The notes under the pieces: generated by a model | The model's database searches: none | What the model was told of the DNA's origin: nothing | What the model saw: the letters and a program-made list of their open reading frames with translations, nothing else | Assembly: GCA_038277395.1 (NCBI GenBank) | Contig: CM076194.1 | Coordinates: forward strand, 132,713,230-132,777,229 | Reading direction: 5' to 3' | From: Dryocosmus kuriphilus | Lineage: Eukaryota; Arthropoda; Insecta; Hymenoptera; Cynipidae | DNA length: 64,000 bases | Position numbers and translations under genes: made by a program | Shown: one piece after another, positions 10,890-22,560 of the stretch | How positions within the stretch are numbered: position 1 is the stretch's first letter | Layout of the letters: each line of letters starts with the position of its first letter

Positions 10890-12290
10890 ATATCGAAAGT
10901 TTCTACTCATTGCAAAATTTCAAAGTCCCTCGATGCTCAGAGTGTGAAATGTTTAAGGTAGAAGGCAATCTTCATTATTGTCATGGTTATATTATTACAA
11001 GTCTTAGATCTCATACATTTTAATAATAAGCAAAATGAGTTCGCTAAAAGAAATAAAGATGAGTAGTACTTATAATGTTTAAAAATCACATTGAATTTAA
11101 CTTATTAAAAGAACTATATATTATAGAGTAATAGAAAGATATTGCATACTTAGTACCATGGTGGGTCCATTTTATCAGTTTTTATAAATTAACGAGATAA
11201 AATTTACAATCGCGTATATTACATGTGTTAAATCCATTATTGGAAATAATAAACGAGCTTCTAAGCTGTTAAAAATCAGCTAATAAAAATATTATTTAAT
11301 AAGGCTAGCCTCTCTTATTTCATTAGAGATTGAAATTATTTAAAGACATTATTTCTCTTCCAAGTAACCGCAATCAATCTACCAAATAAATCAGCTACAT
11401 AAATTTTATAATCCACTGTAAGGAACTTTGAAATAATCTTTAACACAACGGAGTAATATGCTAAAAATCCAATTCATTTAACTAAAACTTTGCAATACTC
11501 GAAAACGGTAAAAGGTATGACAAAAATATTTTTATAAAAGGGGATGTTTTCGGACAGATCTAACTGCTACACCAAAAAATCCAAATTTGAGAGCTTGTGT
11601 TGGTTTGGATGGGGTTTCCCGAAAAATCGACGAGTTTCAAAGTCCCTCGATGTTCGGAGTGTGAAATGTGTGAGACAGAATGCATTCTTATTTATTTTCA
11701 TGATTATATTATTAAAAGTCTTAGATCTCTTACATTTTAATAATAATAATAATAAGCAGAATGAGTTCGGCTAAAAGAAATGAAGATGAATAGTACTTAT
11801 AATGTTTAAAAAATCACATTGAATTTAACTTATTAAATGAACTATATATTATAGAGTAATAGAAAGACATTGCATACTTAGTAACATTCTGGGTATATTT
11901 TATCAGTTTTTTTATAAATTAACGAGACAAAATTTACAGTCATGTATATTACATGTGTTAATTCTACTGTTGGAAATAATAAACGAGCTTTTAAGCTGTT
12001 AAAAACCAGCTAATAAAAATATTATTTAATGAGGCTAGCCTCTCTTATTTAATTAATTATTCAAATTATTTAAAGGCATTATTTTTCATTCAAATGACCA
12101 CAATCAATCTAACAAATAAATTAGTAACAAAGTATTATGCTAAAAATCTAATTCATTTAACTAAAACCTTGCAATACTCGAAAACGATAAAGGATATGAC
12201 AAAAATGTATTTAGAAAGAGGGATGTTTTTCAGATGGATCTAAACGATACATCAAAAGAAAAAATTTTTCAAATTTGCGAATATATCGAA
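10890..12290 (+). repeat. two tandem copies of a ~700-bp module
   Basis: Copy 1 (about 10890-11620) and copy 2 (about 11635-12290) share phrases in the same order: TTTCAAAGTCCCTCGATG, AGTACTTATAATGTTTAAA, GAAATAATAAACGAGCTT and TTGCAATACTCGAAAACG. Both are AT-rich and non-coding. A third partial copy is at 15148-15600, decayed ones at about 14760-14900 and 15960-16300, and an inverted one at 16440-16960. Confidence 0.8.
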
Positions 12291-12379
12291 AACTGTAAGA
12301 GATATGTAAAAAAAGGCAAAATTTTAATTCTTACAAAACAGCTTCTCAAACTGATCTAAATGATACACTAAAGAAATTT

Positions 12380-13440
12380 TCAAAAAGTAAGGAGGTTTGC
12401 CGAGCTGCAGACAATGATCAGTAGTTTTGGAATGAGGTGATGGTGGTAAGTGTCTGAATTCAACCAAGTAGGGCGGGTTGCCGAGCTGCAGGCTAAATTT
12501 TGTAAAAACTTTAGTTTGATGGACGGGTTCTGTTTCAGGTTAAATGTCTGCACTTCACTCTGTGTCTGTCTGTGTGTGTGTATATGCAACTAAGTTACCG
12601 AGTTTTTTAAAAGCAAAAGTTATGCTGAAAATCCAAGCAAGAAATTGATTATTGACTGTGTCTTATTCATATCACTCAAGGAAAAAAATAAAAATTAGAA
12701 ATGACTGAGAAATTCTTACCAGTAAAGCCGGCTAACTTCACCACACAAAAAAAAATGAGATAACAGTACTAATAGTAGTTTTATTTGACATCAGAGGACG
12801 CATTGAGGACTCGAAAGTACTGCGCAGGAAGTTTCCATAGAGAATTTTTCTAGAGGCTTCCAGGTACATTGTACCGGTGACTCCCGACTTCTCGACAGTT
12901 GTCAACATGCATCGACAGGTTTCATAGTTCAAAGAGACCTTGAAGCGTCACTGCTAGGAGATTATGTAGGAATTTGACGAAGGTAAAACCAGTCATTTAC
13001 CGATGGTTCGTGTCTGTGCTAAATGTGTGTCTGTGATACTAATCAGTGACAGACAGGTGATGATGTTTAGTGTCCGCGCTGAAATGAAATTCAAATAGTA
13101 ATCAATTACGGCGGGTTGCTGAGATATAGGTTGCAGAGGCAGGGTTTTGTTCCGAACTAAATGTTTGTAAAACCACAGTTCGGTGGAAGAGTCCCGTTCC
13201 AGGCTAAATTTCTGCAAAATTAATCAGTCATCGAAAGTCGATGATGGTTCGTGTCCACGCTGAACGTCTGTAAAATTAGACAGTAACCGACAGGCGATGA
13301 TGTTTCATGTCCGTGCTAAATGTCTGTAAAAGAAAAGTCATTTAACAGCAGGCGATGACGATGGTCCGTGTCTGTGCTTAAATGTTTTTCAGTCAGTAAC
13401 TATGTACGGTGGGTTGCTGACATTGGACTTTTGTGACGAC
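12380..13440. repeat. degenerate minisatellite inside the foldback-like element
   Basis: Diverged copies contain GTGTCCGTGCTAAATGTCTG-like text and GGCGGGTTGC(C/T)GA. They are spaced about 60-100 bp apart. Related text in reverse orientation occurs at 17090-17520. No coding potential was seen. Confidence 0.6.
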
Positions 13441-14760
13441 TTGGGGTATTTATGATGTACATAGAACCTTCTATAACTTTAAGATAAAGAAGGAGATATA
13501 TTAATAAACAAAAATAGTACGTACATTAGTTGGGATATATATGTACAAATACATTGTTTCGACACGTTTCGAGAAAATTCTATAGGTAGCCACCCAAAAT
13601 AATAATAATTATAATAATAATAATAATCCCAAGTCATATAAAACACTGCAATAGCAGAATGCATTTTATTCAAGGTTTTATGATTTGTAGCACCACTTTA
13701 AATCAGTGTGTTTATCTCTTAATGTTAAATACGTATTGTAGTATCAGCATTCTCGAAGCTTGAGATAAAAGGTGACATGTATTTTATTAACAGGCCTCAC
13801 ACTCGCTCTTCTTTAAACGCTCTTAGGTTGCAGTTATGTCGTCTAAAAAATATTTTACTTAATTGTTAAGAAATTTTAAGTTCAATAATCAAAGTAAGAC
13901 TTACGTTTTTCCGAACTCTTTCAAAATATTACATCATATCCCCAAAATGCTATAACGCCATTTGAGAGATCATTAATACTATACGTAAACAATAAATCCT
14001 CAATTTTACAGAAATTTTGCAAGGTTAATAATGTTATTCTTGGGAGAAGGGTTCATGTCCATGCTAAATAGAAAATAATTAGAAAAGCAATTCTACAGCT
14101 CAGAATATGCAAAAGATAATTTAAAGTCATTTCTGTGTATTTGCGAGATCCCCACAATGTGATTTTAGACATTAAAATAAGTGTATCATATATGTTTAAC
14201 CTACTCTTGGTGTCACACAAAATACGAGGTCAGTTTCCTCTCAACAAATATCAAAGAGAAATTCGCTAAGGAATTAGTTAATGAAAAAGCAAAGAGATAA
14301 TTGGAGACGAGTGACTCATACTTATGGAATGTATAAACAGTAAATTTGTTAATAAAGTCAAAGACCTACGAATTTAAGTCTTACGTTTTACGAAATTCTT
14401 CGAAAAATATTACAACATATCCCCTAAAATGCTATAACATAGGATTTAAAGTGTTTTAAGTAATGTGCTTGTCAGTAATAATCGAAGAGTAAACCTATTT
14501 TACAAATCTGAATTATATATCCAACTATTACGAGAAGCATCAAATCCTAACCTACTTACAAACGGTTTATTTCCCAGCTTTTATTACATTTTTCTACCAG
14601 ATAAATAGCGAAATGTTTGACCTTTGAAAGTGCTTCTAAGTAACTGATTCAGTATTTCTTATTTGATTTTACTAGAAATAATTCTGTTGTCCAATCTGGA
14701 TGCAGGAACTATCTCAAAACTTGTTCATATTTAATGAGGAGGAAGAGGAGATTGTAGTTA
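13440..14760. other. AT-rich interior of the foldback-like element
   Basis: No gene was found. A segment containing CTTACGTTTT followed by ATATCCCC(T/A)AAAATGCTATAAC occurs twice (about 13895-13965 and 14375-14445), indicating an older internal duplication. A short AAT microsatellite lies at about 13597-13628. Confidence 0.5.
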
Positions 14761-14904
14761 AATAAAATACTCAAATTTGCATTCAGTCATTAAAAGCCTT
14801 AGATCATCAGTTATAGAAAACTCTAAAACTAAAATGAGTCTCTTACATTTTTTGATTTCATAAGAACCAAAATGAGTTCGGTTAAAAGAAATTAAGATGA
14901 ATTA

Positions 14905-15146
14905 TATCAGATATCAGAACAGAGTATCTTCAGGGTGGGGTGTTCAGTCCCACGCCCTCCCAAGATCATCGTGGCGATCCGAGTGCAAGCCTTACCGGTA
15001 ATAACATGGGAGCGCATCTTTTCTCGAGCCACGATAGAGCACGGCTGGCCTTTCGTGTTCGAAGTGCTGAGAGCGGGACTCGAACCCGGGACTTTCCAGG
15101 TGAGAGTCGGGCGCTCTGCCGACTGAGCCATGCACGTGCTCAAACA
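14905..15146 (-). mobile_element. tRNA-derived SINE
   Basis: The minus strand starts with a tRNA-like head. It has an A box TGGCTCAGTCGG (15119-15130) and a B box GGTTCGAGTCC (15076-15086), spaced as in a pol III internal promoter. A body of roughly 150 bp follows. It interrupts the module copy between AAGATGAAT and AGTACTTATAATG, which are adjacent in the other copies, so it is a later insertion. The target duplication is not clear. It is not a functional tRNA, as the sequence continues past the acceptor region. Confidence 0.8.
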
Positions 15147-15147
15147 A

Positions 15148-15600
15148 GTACTTATAATGTTTAAAAATCACATTGAATTTAACTTGTTGAAAGAACTATA
15201 TATTATTGATTAATAGAAAGACATTGCACACTTAGTATCATGCTGAGTCTATTTTATCAGTTTTTATAAACTAAAACGACATAAAACTTACAATCAAATA
15301 TATTACACGTGTTAATTCTACTATTGGAAATAATAAACTAGCTTTTAAGCTGTTAAAGAATCATCTAATAAAAATCTTATTTAATAACACTAGCCTCTAT
15401 TATTACATTAAGATTGAAATTATTTCAATGCATTATTTCGGTTTCAGGTAACCGCAATCAATCTACCAAATAAATCAGCTACATAAATTTTATAATCCAC
15501 GGTAACAAACTTTGAAATAATCTTTAACACAACAGAGTAACATGTTAAAAAATCCAATTCATTTAACTGAAGCCTTGCAATAAAAACATGATTAGTGAAG
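15148..15600 (+). repeat. third module copy
   Basis: It starts AGTACTTATAATG directly after the SINE and follows the order of the modules at 10.9-12.3 kb to TTGCAATAAAAACATG. It is diverged by scattered substitutions. Confidence 0.7.
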
Positions 15601-16440
15601 TATTGAAGATATTAAAATCAATAATTGTCAATGAAAAAATATTTTTTTCTTAGGTCAACATTGAACTCTGGTTGAAATAAATCTAGTTCAAGAGATAAAA
15701 AGGCAAACTAGACGAATAATGAAGAGATTTGTACTATTGATTCCAATATTAATTAGACAAAATGATTGATTTCTTGCATACAAGCACAAAGATTTTTTTC
15801 AGTGATATCAAAACTGAAATTAACCTCAGTTAAATATTAAAATATATGAGAAAGAGGAGGTGTTGATTTTGGGGAGGATTATTTTGTAGTTGAAACAAGT
15901 AGATACTGAAAAATGTTTGATTCAATTATTACACACCCTAAATCATATGTTAAAGCTTTAAAAGATGAGCTGATCCTCTCTTGCACTAACTAAAATGAAT
16001 TCAGGTGAACGGAATGGAGAAGAAATACACATACATTTTGAAAATTAGATTTATTTAATTTATTGCAATATAGTAAATGTAAAGGACTACACATAACATT
16101 CTATATGAGATTCTTAACTTATAAGTACAGGAAATGCTCAATCCAATAATTCAAATGTTAATTCAACAATTAGAAATATTGAACCAGCAGTTGCTAAAGT
16201 TTTTCCACCAATTAATAAGAATATTATCATTCAATAACGCCAGCCTCTCTTAGTTCATTAATGGTTGCAATTATTTTAAGCGACTTATTTCTGTTTCTTG
16301 GTATTGCAAAAGTGAGCGCAAATTATATACCAATTTATTAGGATCTTCTCAGTAATGTGAAAATTTTGTTTCTATAAGTTCAGAGGAAAACTTATTATCA
16401 GCAGCATCTTCATCATCATCAACATCTTCATTATTGTAAT
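15600..16440. other. AT-rich stretch with a decayed module copy
   Basis: No gene was found. From about 15960 to 16300 faint module similarity remains, for example GCCAGCCTCTCTTAGTTCAT, comparable with GGCTAGCCTCTCTTATTTCAT elsewhere. Confidence 0.5.
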
Positions 16441-17230
16441 TTGAATAATTAATTAAATAAGAGAGGCTAGCGTTATTAAATAATATTTTTACTAGATGAT
16501 TTTTAACAGCTTAGAAGCTCGTTTATTATTTCCAACAGTAGATTTAAGTTTTAACACATATAATATACGTGATTGTAAATTTTATGTCGTTAATTTATAA
16601 AAACTGATAAAATGGACCCAGCATGGTACTAAGTATGCAATGTCTTTCTATTACTCAATAATATATAGTTCTTTGAATAAGTTAAATTCAATGTGATTTT
16701 TAAACATTATAAGTACTACTCATCTTTATTTCTTTTAGCGAACTCATTTGCTTATTATTAAAATGTATGAGATCTAAGACTTGTAATAATATAACCATGA
16801 CAATAATGAAGAATGCATTCTACATTAAACATTTCACACTCCGAGCATCGAGGGACTTTGAAACTTTGCGATGAGTAGAAACTTTCGATATTGTCTAAGT
16901 TAATTTTTTCATCGATGGATTTTCAACCTAATTTCACACACGCTGTAACATCGAGGGACTTTGAACCATTGCGATGGATAGAAACTTTCGATATTGTTTA
17001 AAAACTCGTTAAATTAGTTACACACACACACACACATACACACATACACGTGCGTTTTGAGGTACATTCATTTAACCTGAAACAGAACCCTTCCACCAAA
17101 CTTCCGTTTTTACAAACATTTAGCCTGCAGTTCGGCAACCCTCCTTAATTGACAGAATTCAGACACTTACCTCAATTGCCTGTTGGTAAGTGGTTTTAGC
17201 ACGGGCACAAGCCATCATCACACTGATTAA
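16440..17230 (-). repeat. right inverted arm of the foldback-like element
   Basis: This reads in reverse as the left arm (about 10640-11340), with shared landmarks such as CATCGAGGGACTTTGAAAC. It carries an additional (CA)n tract near 17018-17048 that is absent from the left arm. Confidence 0.8.
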
Positions 17231-17606
17231 TTTTACAGACATTTAGCAAGGACACGAACCCTACATTACCAACTAACGGCAAATGACTCGATTCACCTTT
17301 ATCATATTTCTACCTGACCTACTGATGGTAACAAACTAACGCAGATTCCTACCTTGCCGTCTGATGGTAACAAACTTCTATGTTTCTATCTGACCCAGAT
17401 TCCTAACGATAATACCGGCTGTTGGTGGGGCCATCCGTCGTCGTATCATTTAGCCTGGAACGGAACCCTACCTTACCAACTAAAGGTAATACCGACTGTC
17501 GATAAATTAGCACGGACATGTACCGCTGAGGGAGTAGTGGCGCCATCTGTCGGCGACAGCGTGAAGCTTGCCGTGGTGAGCAAGAACTCCCCTTGCTATA
17601 CTACTA

Positions 17607-18041
17607 CTACCTTATGTCTGATTGTTTTCCTGACAAGTAGTTGTACATTTGTTCTGCACTTAAGATTTGTATCCCCTGTAACGAACCTTTCCTCGCAATA
17701 CGCTTCACTGTAGCTCCAATGCCATCGCAAGCATTTTTCCCGTGAGTGGTAGCAAAAAAATTGTAAGATTCTAATTTTATACCGATATCTTTTTCATGAT
17801 TACACAAATTACTAAAATGACTCCTGAAAATGCAAAAGAAGACTTTTAATTACAAAATTTTTTTCGCAATTTGTTTTGGAACAGTTTGAAACTCAATTGA
17901 TAAAATATAGAAAATATGATGCAGTAATATGCTCTTACTTATTTTTAAATTGCGTTGGAGCGCCATCGGAAAAGTAAATCAAATTTTTCACCCATGAAAA
18001 TTCTCTTTTTATTTTATCAATTATAACTTCCATATATATAT

Positions 18042-18113
<72 letters not shown>

Positions 18114-18605
18114 CTGAATATGCTTGATGTACTGTAGCGTCTAAAATGACGCAAAAGGTAGCACATTCCAAGTCATTTTACATTTGCTCTTTGTAATAGA
18201 AGGCAGCAATAAATAAAGTAGCATGAGTGTTGTTAAAATAAAAACCTTGGGTTAAATTTTGACAAATAAATTCAAAGTTTTCCGGAAATTCCATAATAAA
18301 TAATGCAGTATTACTTTTCAAAGTTCTCTTACATTCATTAAAGTAATCGTTTTGATTATAAGAAATGAGGTGATGATTAGTTAAATCCCAAATATCATTT
18401 ATTAGAGTATTCAAAAATTCACCAATAGGTTCGATAAAATTTTTCAGAGTTACTCTAGTACTGCATGAGGTTTCTGAGTCCTTGCTATTTGTCGATGCGG
18501 AAGACCAATTACTATATTCACATTTCTTTCCTTTTTTACGTCAATACCAGAGCATAGGCATTTACGAATACCAGTTTTATTCGAACACTTGTCACATTTA
18601 TTTAT
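17607..18605 (-). pseudogene. degraded multicopy arthropod gene (SDGA..Q.KN / HGK.ACDG type)
   Basis: Minus-strand pieces in order are a Cys-rich start (CDKCSNKTGIRKCLC, about 18605-18560), a helical middle (18414-18178), IYFSDGAPTQFKN before 17935, and FFATTHGKNACDGIGATVKR (about 17750). The last two motifs occur in a family I have met as repeated uncharacterised, probably transposon-derived genes in arthropods and cnidarians; the Asp-containing strands could be a DDE-like core. The exact superfamily is not known to me. It is broken by frameshifts, and a (TA)n tract lies between two coding pieces. Confidence 0.55.
18030..18112. repeat. (TA)n microsatellite
   Basis: A nearly pure TA dinucleotide run, with one phase break, expanded inside the degraded gene. 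It produces an artificial Ile-Tyr repeat in the conceptual protein. Confidence 0.95.
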
Positions 18606-18606
18606 C

Positions 18607-19183
18607 ATACATTTTTACATTCTCATCAGAGAAGGTATTAGATTTATGCAAAATTTGGCCCCCCAGTTTTCATCATATCTCCACGTTTTGAGACCCTCTG
18701 AGTGAGAAAAAAACGGTTTTTACAACGGTGTCTGTCGGTCTGTTGTCGTTTTCGTTGTGGTCGTTGTCGTCGTCGGCGTCTGTTCTCACGATAACTTTCG
18801 AAGGACTAATCGTATTGCATTGCGCTTTGGCGCACTTCTTCAGAGTCCAAAAAGAAAGTAAGCGTTCGTTAACCAGCGGTTTTTGACCAGTGGTTATGGT
18901 TTTATCCACCAAAAACGGTTTTCACAAAATCAAAAAATCAATTTTCCGGCTAAACTATACGAGATACAGAAAGAACAGTAGAGAGTAAAATTGTTCAACT
19001 AAAAAAAATCTACAAATTTAGCTTTAACCATTTTTCGATAAAATGCACGGTTTTTATTTTAATCGAGAAAATTTTATTAAAAACAAAAAACTGTGTTTTC
19101 ATGCCAAAATATTCAAGATACGAACAAAATCATCATAAGCGATGTTATTCAGCTTAAAAAGATCTACAAATTTTGTATTAACT
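18607..19183 (+). repeat. dispersed repeat, copy 1 (cut by gap)
   Basis: This matches 36158-36550 and 37150-37250 in the same order. Shared landmarks are GAGACCCTCTGA/GTGACCCTCTGA, a TTGTTGTCGT-rich stretch, AACCAGCGGTTTTTGAC, TTTTCCGGC(T/C)AAACTAT and AAAAGATCTACAAATTTTG. It is non-coding, of a type seen in the interior of large DNA transposons. Confidence 0.75.
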
Positions 19184-19683
19184 NNNNNNNNNNNNNNNNN
19201 NNNNNNNNNNNNNNNNNNNNNNNNNNNNNNNNNNNNNNNNNNNNNNNNNNNNNNNNNNNNNNNNNNNNNNNNNNNNNNNNNNNNNNNNNNNNNNNNNNNN
19301 NNNNNNNNNNNNNNNNNNNNNNNNNNNNNNNNNNNNNNNNNNNNNNNNNNNNNNNNNNNNNNNNNNNNNNNNNNNNNNNNNNNNNNNNNNNNNNNNNNNN
19401 NNNNNNNNNNNNNNNNNNNNNNNNNNNNNNNNNNNNNNNNNNNNNNNNNNNNNNNNNNNNNNNNNNNNNNNNNNNNNNNNNNNNNNNNNNNNNNNNNNNN
19501 NNNNNNNNNNNNNNNNNNNNNNNNNNNNNNNNNNNNNNNNNNNNNNNNNNNNNNNNNNNNNNNNNNNNNNNNNNNNNNNNNNNNNNNNNNNNNNNNNNNN
19601 NNNNNNNNNNNNNNNNNNNNNNNNNNNNNNNNNNNNNNNNNNNNNNNNNNNNNNNNNNNNNNNNNNNNNNNNNNNNNNNNNNN
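19184..19683. other. assembly gap of 500 N
   Basis: Exactly 500 unknown bases, probably a fixed-size scaffold gap. It hides the left end of element A and the other side of the dispersed repeat. Open frames crossing it are meaningless. Confidence 0.99.
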
Positions 19684-19880
19684 TTTTTTAGAGTGAGTTT
19701 TCTCTGCCTTTCACTTCGGGGTGCTTTTTTATAGTAAGTTCTCCTTGCCTCTCACTTCGGGGTGTTTTTTTATAGTGAGTTCCCCTTGCCTCATACTTCG
19801 GGGTGTTTTTTTTATAGTGAGTTCTCCTTGCATCTCACTTCAGGGTGCTTTTTTAATGTGAGTTCCCCTTGCCTCTCACT
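19684..19880 (-). repeat. 42-bp hairpin minisatellite, array A
   Basis: About 4.8 copies of a 41-42-bp unit. Read on the gene strand, each carries GTGAG-AGGCAAGGGG-ACTCAC followed by ATAAAAAA and CACCCC. The array begins 14 bp past the stop codon of the element A transposase and has the same gene-relative orientation as the arrays at 23885, 28273 and 59586. Left units are diverged and run into the gap. Confidence 0.9.
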
Positions 19881-19893
19881 TTGTCAGGAACTT

Positions 19894-20761
19894 TCATGAA
19901 GTATGTTGATAGACAAATAATTTTACAGTAGATGCTCGAATTGTCTCCATTCGCCTCTTGACAGTAACCAGTCTAACACGAACTCCATAATGTGGTGGTG
20001 TACCATCTTGCTGAAGCCATGTGTTTTCAAAATCAACTCTTTGTCTAGCTCATATTACTGGAACAATTTGATTTTGTAGTAGACGTTCATAGCTTTCCGC
20101 ATTTAAATTTCCTTCGATAAAGAAAGGAACTATTATTTCGTCATCTACAATTCCTGCCCATACGTTCAATTTTTTGGGGATATTGGGTGTGACCTTCTCT
20201 CATCCAGTGGGGATTTGTATCAGACCAATACGTGAAGTTATGACGATTGACATTGCCATTTAACTCAAACGTTGCTTCATCTAAAATGACAACATTTTCC
20301 AAAAATCGTAAATTTTCATCTATCATTTCCATCAATGTCTCACAAAATTCAATACGGCGATCAGGATCATCTTCATTTAACTCTTGCACAAGTTTCATTT
20401 TATAGGGATGGAAACTGTTTACCTTCAAAATTTTTAAAACAGATTTATGGTCGATGTCATGTTGTGCAGCCGCAGATCGAGATGTTTCATGAGGATTTTT
20501 AGTAAAAGAATGTAAAACATCTAAAGATTTTTCTTCGTTTATTGCTGTCGATGGTCGACCAACAACACGACGATTTCGAACAGATCCCGTTTCTTCAAAA
20601 CGTCTTACAGTCTTTGCAACTGTTCCTTTTGATAAAGGTGTACCACCGTTTCGGAGTATGCTGTTAGAAAGATCAGCCACATGAGTGTATGAACTTTACA
20701 GATCACCTCAACCCCTCATCATTAAAAGAGCTGTGCGTTCTCTTTCGGACAAAGAAAACAT
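19894..20761 (-). pseudogene. Tc1/mariner-like transposase of element A, degraded
   Basis: It starts MFSLSERERTALLMMRG at 20759-20761. Two stops interrupt the first 20 codons, then the frame is open over 20680-20141. A helix-turn-helix (DUF4817-like) N-terminus ends in NSFHPYKMKLVQELNEDDPD. The first catalytic Asp is in VVILDEATFELNGNVNRHN, with YWSDTNPHWMREG after it. A frameshift follows PQKI near 20165; then NVWAGIVDDEIIVPFFIEGN, a TGA, and WLQQDGTPPHYG (second Asp). The third catalytic motif is missing, and the C-terminus is replaced by unrelated codons. Confidence 0.85.
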
Positions 20762-21130
20762 TTTAACTACAAAATGTAACAATAATGAGTTAATAAGAAA
20801 AGGTGTAAAGTAGTTAATAAAACCCCATAAAAAATGAAAAGAATCTAATATTTACTTTTTACAAAGAAGAAATTAACGATAAAAAAATGTGATGGTTTTT
20901 TCAAGCTCTTTTCCTCTTGCAACTACAAGGTGTTATTTTAAATTGCCTATTACCAATAATGTATTAATCAAGCGATATTAATTTTAAAAGTTTATTTATT
21001 CAATAAATTATTATTTACATAAAAAAATTTTTTTGTTTGGAGACAATATCTTTTAAATAAGTGCGTGACTTTTGGAAAGCCATACGTACGCGATGTGAAC
21101 TCTTTTTAAAATTTAAATAAGACAAAGTTT
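20762..21130. other. AT-rich spacer of element A
   Basis: No gene was found. This is the non-coding interior between the transposase start and the long right arm. Confidence 0.5.
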
Positions 21131-21624
21131 TCGAATAAAGTTTTCCGCTTTTTTCGAATCTGGCATAAAAAATATGTGTTCCCGTTAAAAAACATAAAGT
21201 TGACCTTGAAATAACCTTGAAATTGAGGTTCAAGGTTAAATCAAAGGTCACCGTTGGATTCCTCCTTGAAAGTTACGTAGGGTATGGTCTTGGCTTTTTT
21301 CAGTGATTGCGCGACATTCCTAAAAGGTTCCATGGTCGCGTTTGACCTTTGTTTGGCCCGTAGAGGTCACCCTGACCTCAAGTCTAAATACGTATCTGTA
21401 AGTATAATTTCCCGCTCTTTTCGAATTTGTCATCAAAAATATGTGTTCCCATTACAAAAAACAAAGTTGAACTGGAAATAGCCTTGAAATTGAGGTTCAA
21501 GGTTAAATCCAAGGTCACCGATGGATTCCTCGTTAAAAGTTACCTGAGGATATGACCTTGATTTTTAGTTTTTTTCACTAATCTTGCGATATTTATAGGT
21601 GTTTCCATACTTTTTCCCCACCCG
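21130..21624. repeat. subterminal arm of element A with tandem duplication
   Basis: Two direct copies (about 21145-21310 and 21415-21585) share ATATGTGTTCCC, CTTGAAATTGAGGTTCAAGG and TGGATTCCTC. They contain several AAGGTCA/TGACCTT half-sites. Confidence 0.8.
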
Positions 21625-21626
21625 TA

Positions 21627-22560
21627 TATATAATTCATAGTGGATATGGCGGAGGAGTTCAAGAAAGGATTAGAAGAGGGATTAGTGGTAGGGAGGAAAG
21701 GGTTTTGGTCTCTGGCATACGCAAATAATATTGTGCTACTAGCCAAAGAGGTGGATGTTTTGAGGAGCATGATGAAAAGATTGGCGAGATATCTGAGGGA
21801 AAAGAAATTAATACTGAATGTGAATAAGTCGAAGGTAATGATTTTCAGAAAAGGTGGTGGTAAAAGGAAAAATAGCGAGAATGTCAGTGGGGAGAAGAAA
21901 TTGTTGCAGAAATAAAGGAATTTGTTTATTTACGATTTTTATTTCAGAAAAATGGGAAAATTAGAGGGCATGTGAAGGAAAGAGTAAAAAGAGACGCTGG
22001 AACTAGTCAGAAGCACGCCGTGGTATATAGTATAGAAAGAGGTAGATAGGGAGAAAATGAAAATAAGAGCAGAGAACAGAGCACGTAAGTTTGAAAGAAA
22101 AGTCTTGGAAAGTAACGGAAGAATAATAGTTAAAGCATGCCTAGAAGAGAGGGAATTGGGATTAGGGGGAAGAAAGGAATTTGGGATTAGGGGGAAGAAA
22201 GGGATTGGAAGAAAGAGAAAGATACCTAAATAGGAATGGTTGGTCAAAGATATTAGTGAGGAGAGCACACGAAATGGGAATAAAAGTACAACAAACGTTA
22301 ATAGATAGGGATAGAGAAGTATTAAGCAAGCAATCGAAAATAAAGGAAACGAAATATAGTGAAAAGTATGCTTGCATAAAAGTAGAGGGTATAGAAAATA
22401 TCTGGAGAAGAAGGGGGAAAGAATTTCGCAGAAAATGACCGTGAGAGCGAGATGTAGAAACACGGAAGAATGGAACAAGTACTGGTCGAATGACGAAGAG
22501 AGAAAATGCATGATATGTGGGAGAGATAGAGCAACGTTGAAGCATTGGTTAAAGAGATGA
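21627..22560 (+). pseudogene. reverse transcriptase C-terminal part of R1-like element
   Basis: It resumes at element A's insertion point with FIVDMAEEFKKGLEEG and SLAYANNIVLLAKEVDVL. The catalytic YADD box here reads YANN, so both Asp are lost. The thumb follows (REKKLILNVNKSKVMIF), then broken frames with RNGWSKILVRRAHEMG and a C-terminal RCRNTEEWNKYWSN with CMICGRDRATLKHW, the Cys-His domain of R1-like elements. It shows the same purine-rich strand as 2.4-5.0 kb. The N-terminal two-thirds of RT is absent from the window. Confidence 0.85.

Larger units (their letters stand above)
10615..17602. mobile_element. about 7-kb non-coding element with inverted arms (foldback-like)
   Basis: The two ends read inward as AGTATAGC(T/A)AGGGG with GTTCT(G/T)GCTCACCAC following. 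Long arms are inverted copies: about 10640-11340 matches the reverse of about 16440-17230, including GCACGGGCACAAGCCATCAT on the right. The left arm holds two direct copies of a module of roughly 700 bp. No transposase is visible inside. The structure resembles Foldback-type elements or a gutted DNA transposon. A target duplication was not resolved, so the outer ends are provisional. Confidence 0.6.
19684..21624 (-). mobile_element. element A, Tc1/mariner-related, right part
   Basis: The right end reads inward CGGGTGGGGAAAAAGTATGG and abuts TA at 21625-21626, inside the RT gene of the R1-like element. The left end is in the assembly gap. The order is minisatellite array, transposase on the minus strand, AT-rich spacer, then a long subterminal arm with a tandem duplication. 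It is related in layout to elements B and C. Confidence 0.75.

Noticed and set aside
19093..19734. Long open frames of 184-213 codons
   Set aside because: They consist almost entirely of the 500 N of the assembly gap.
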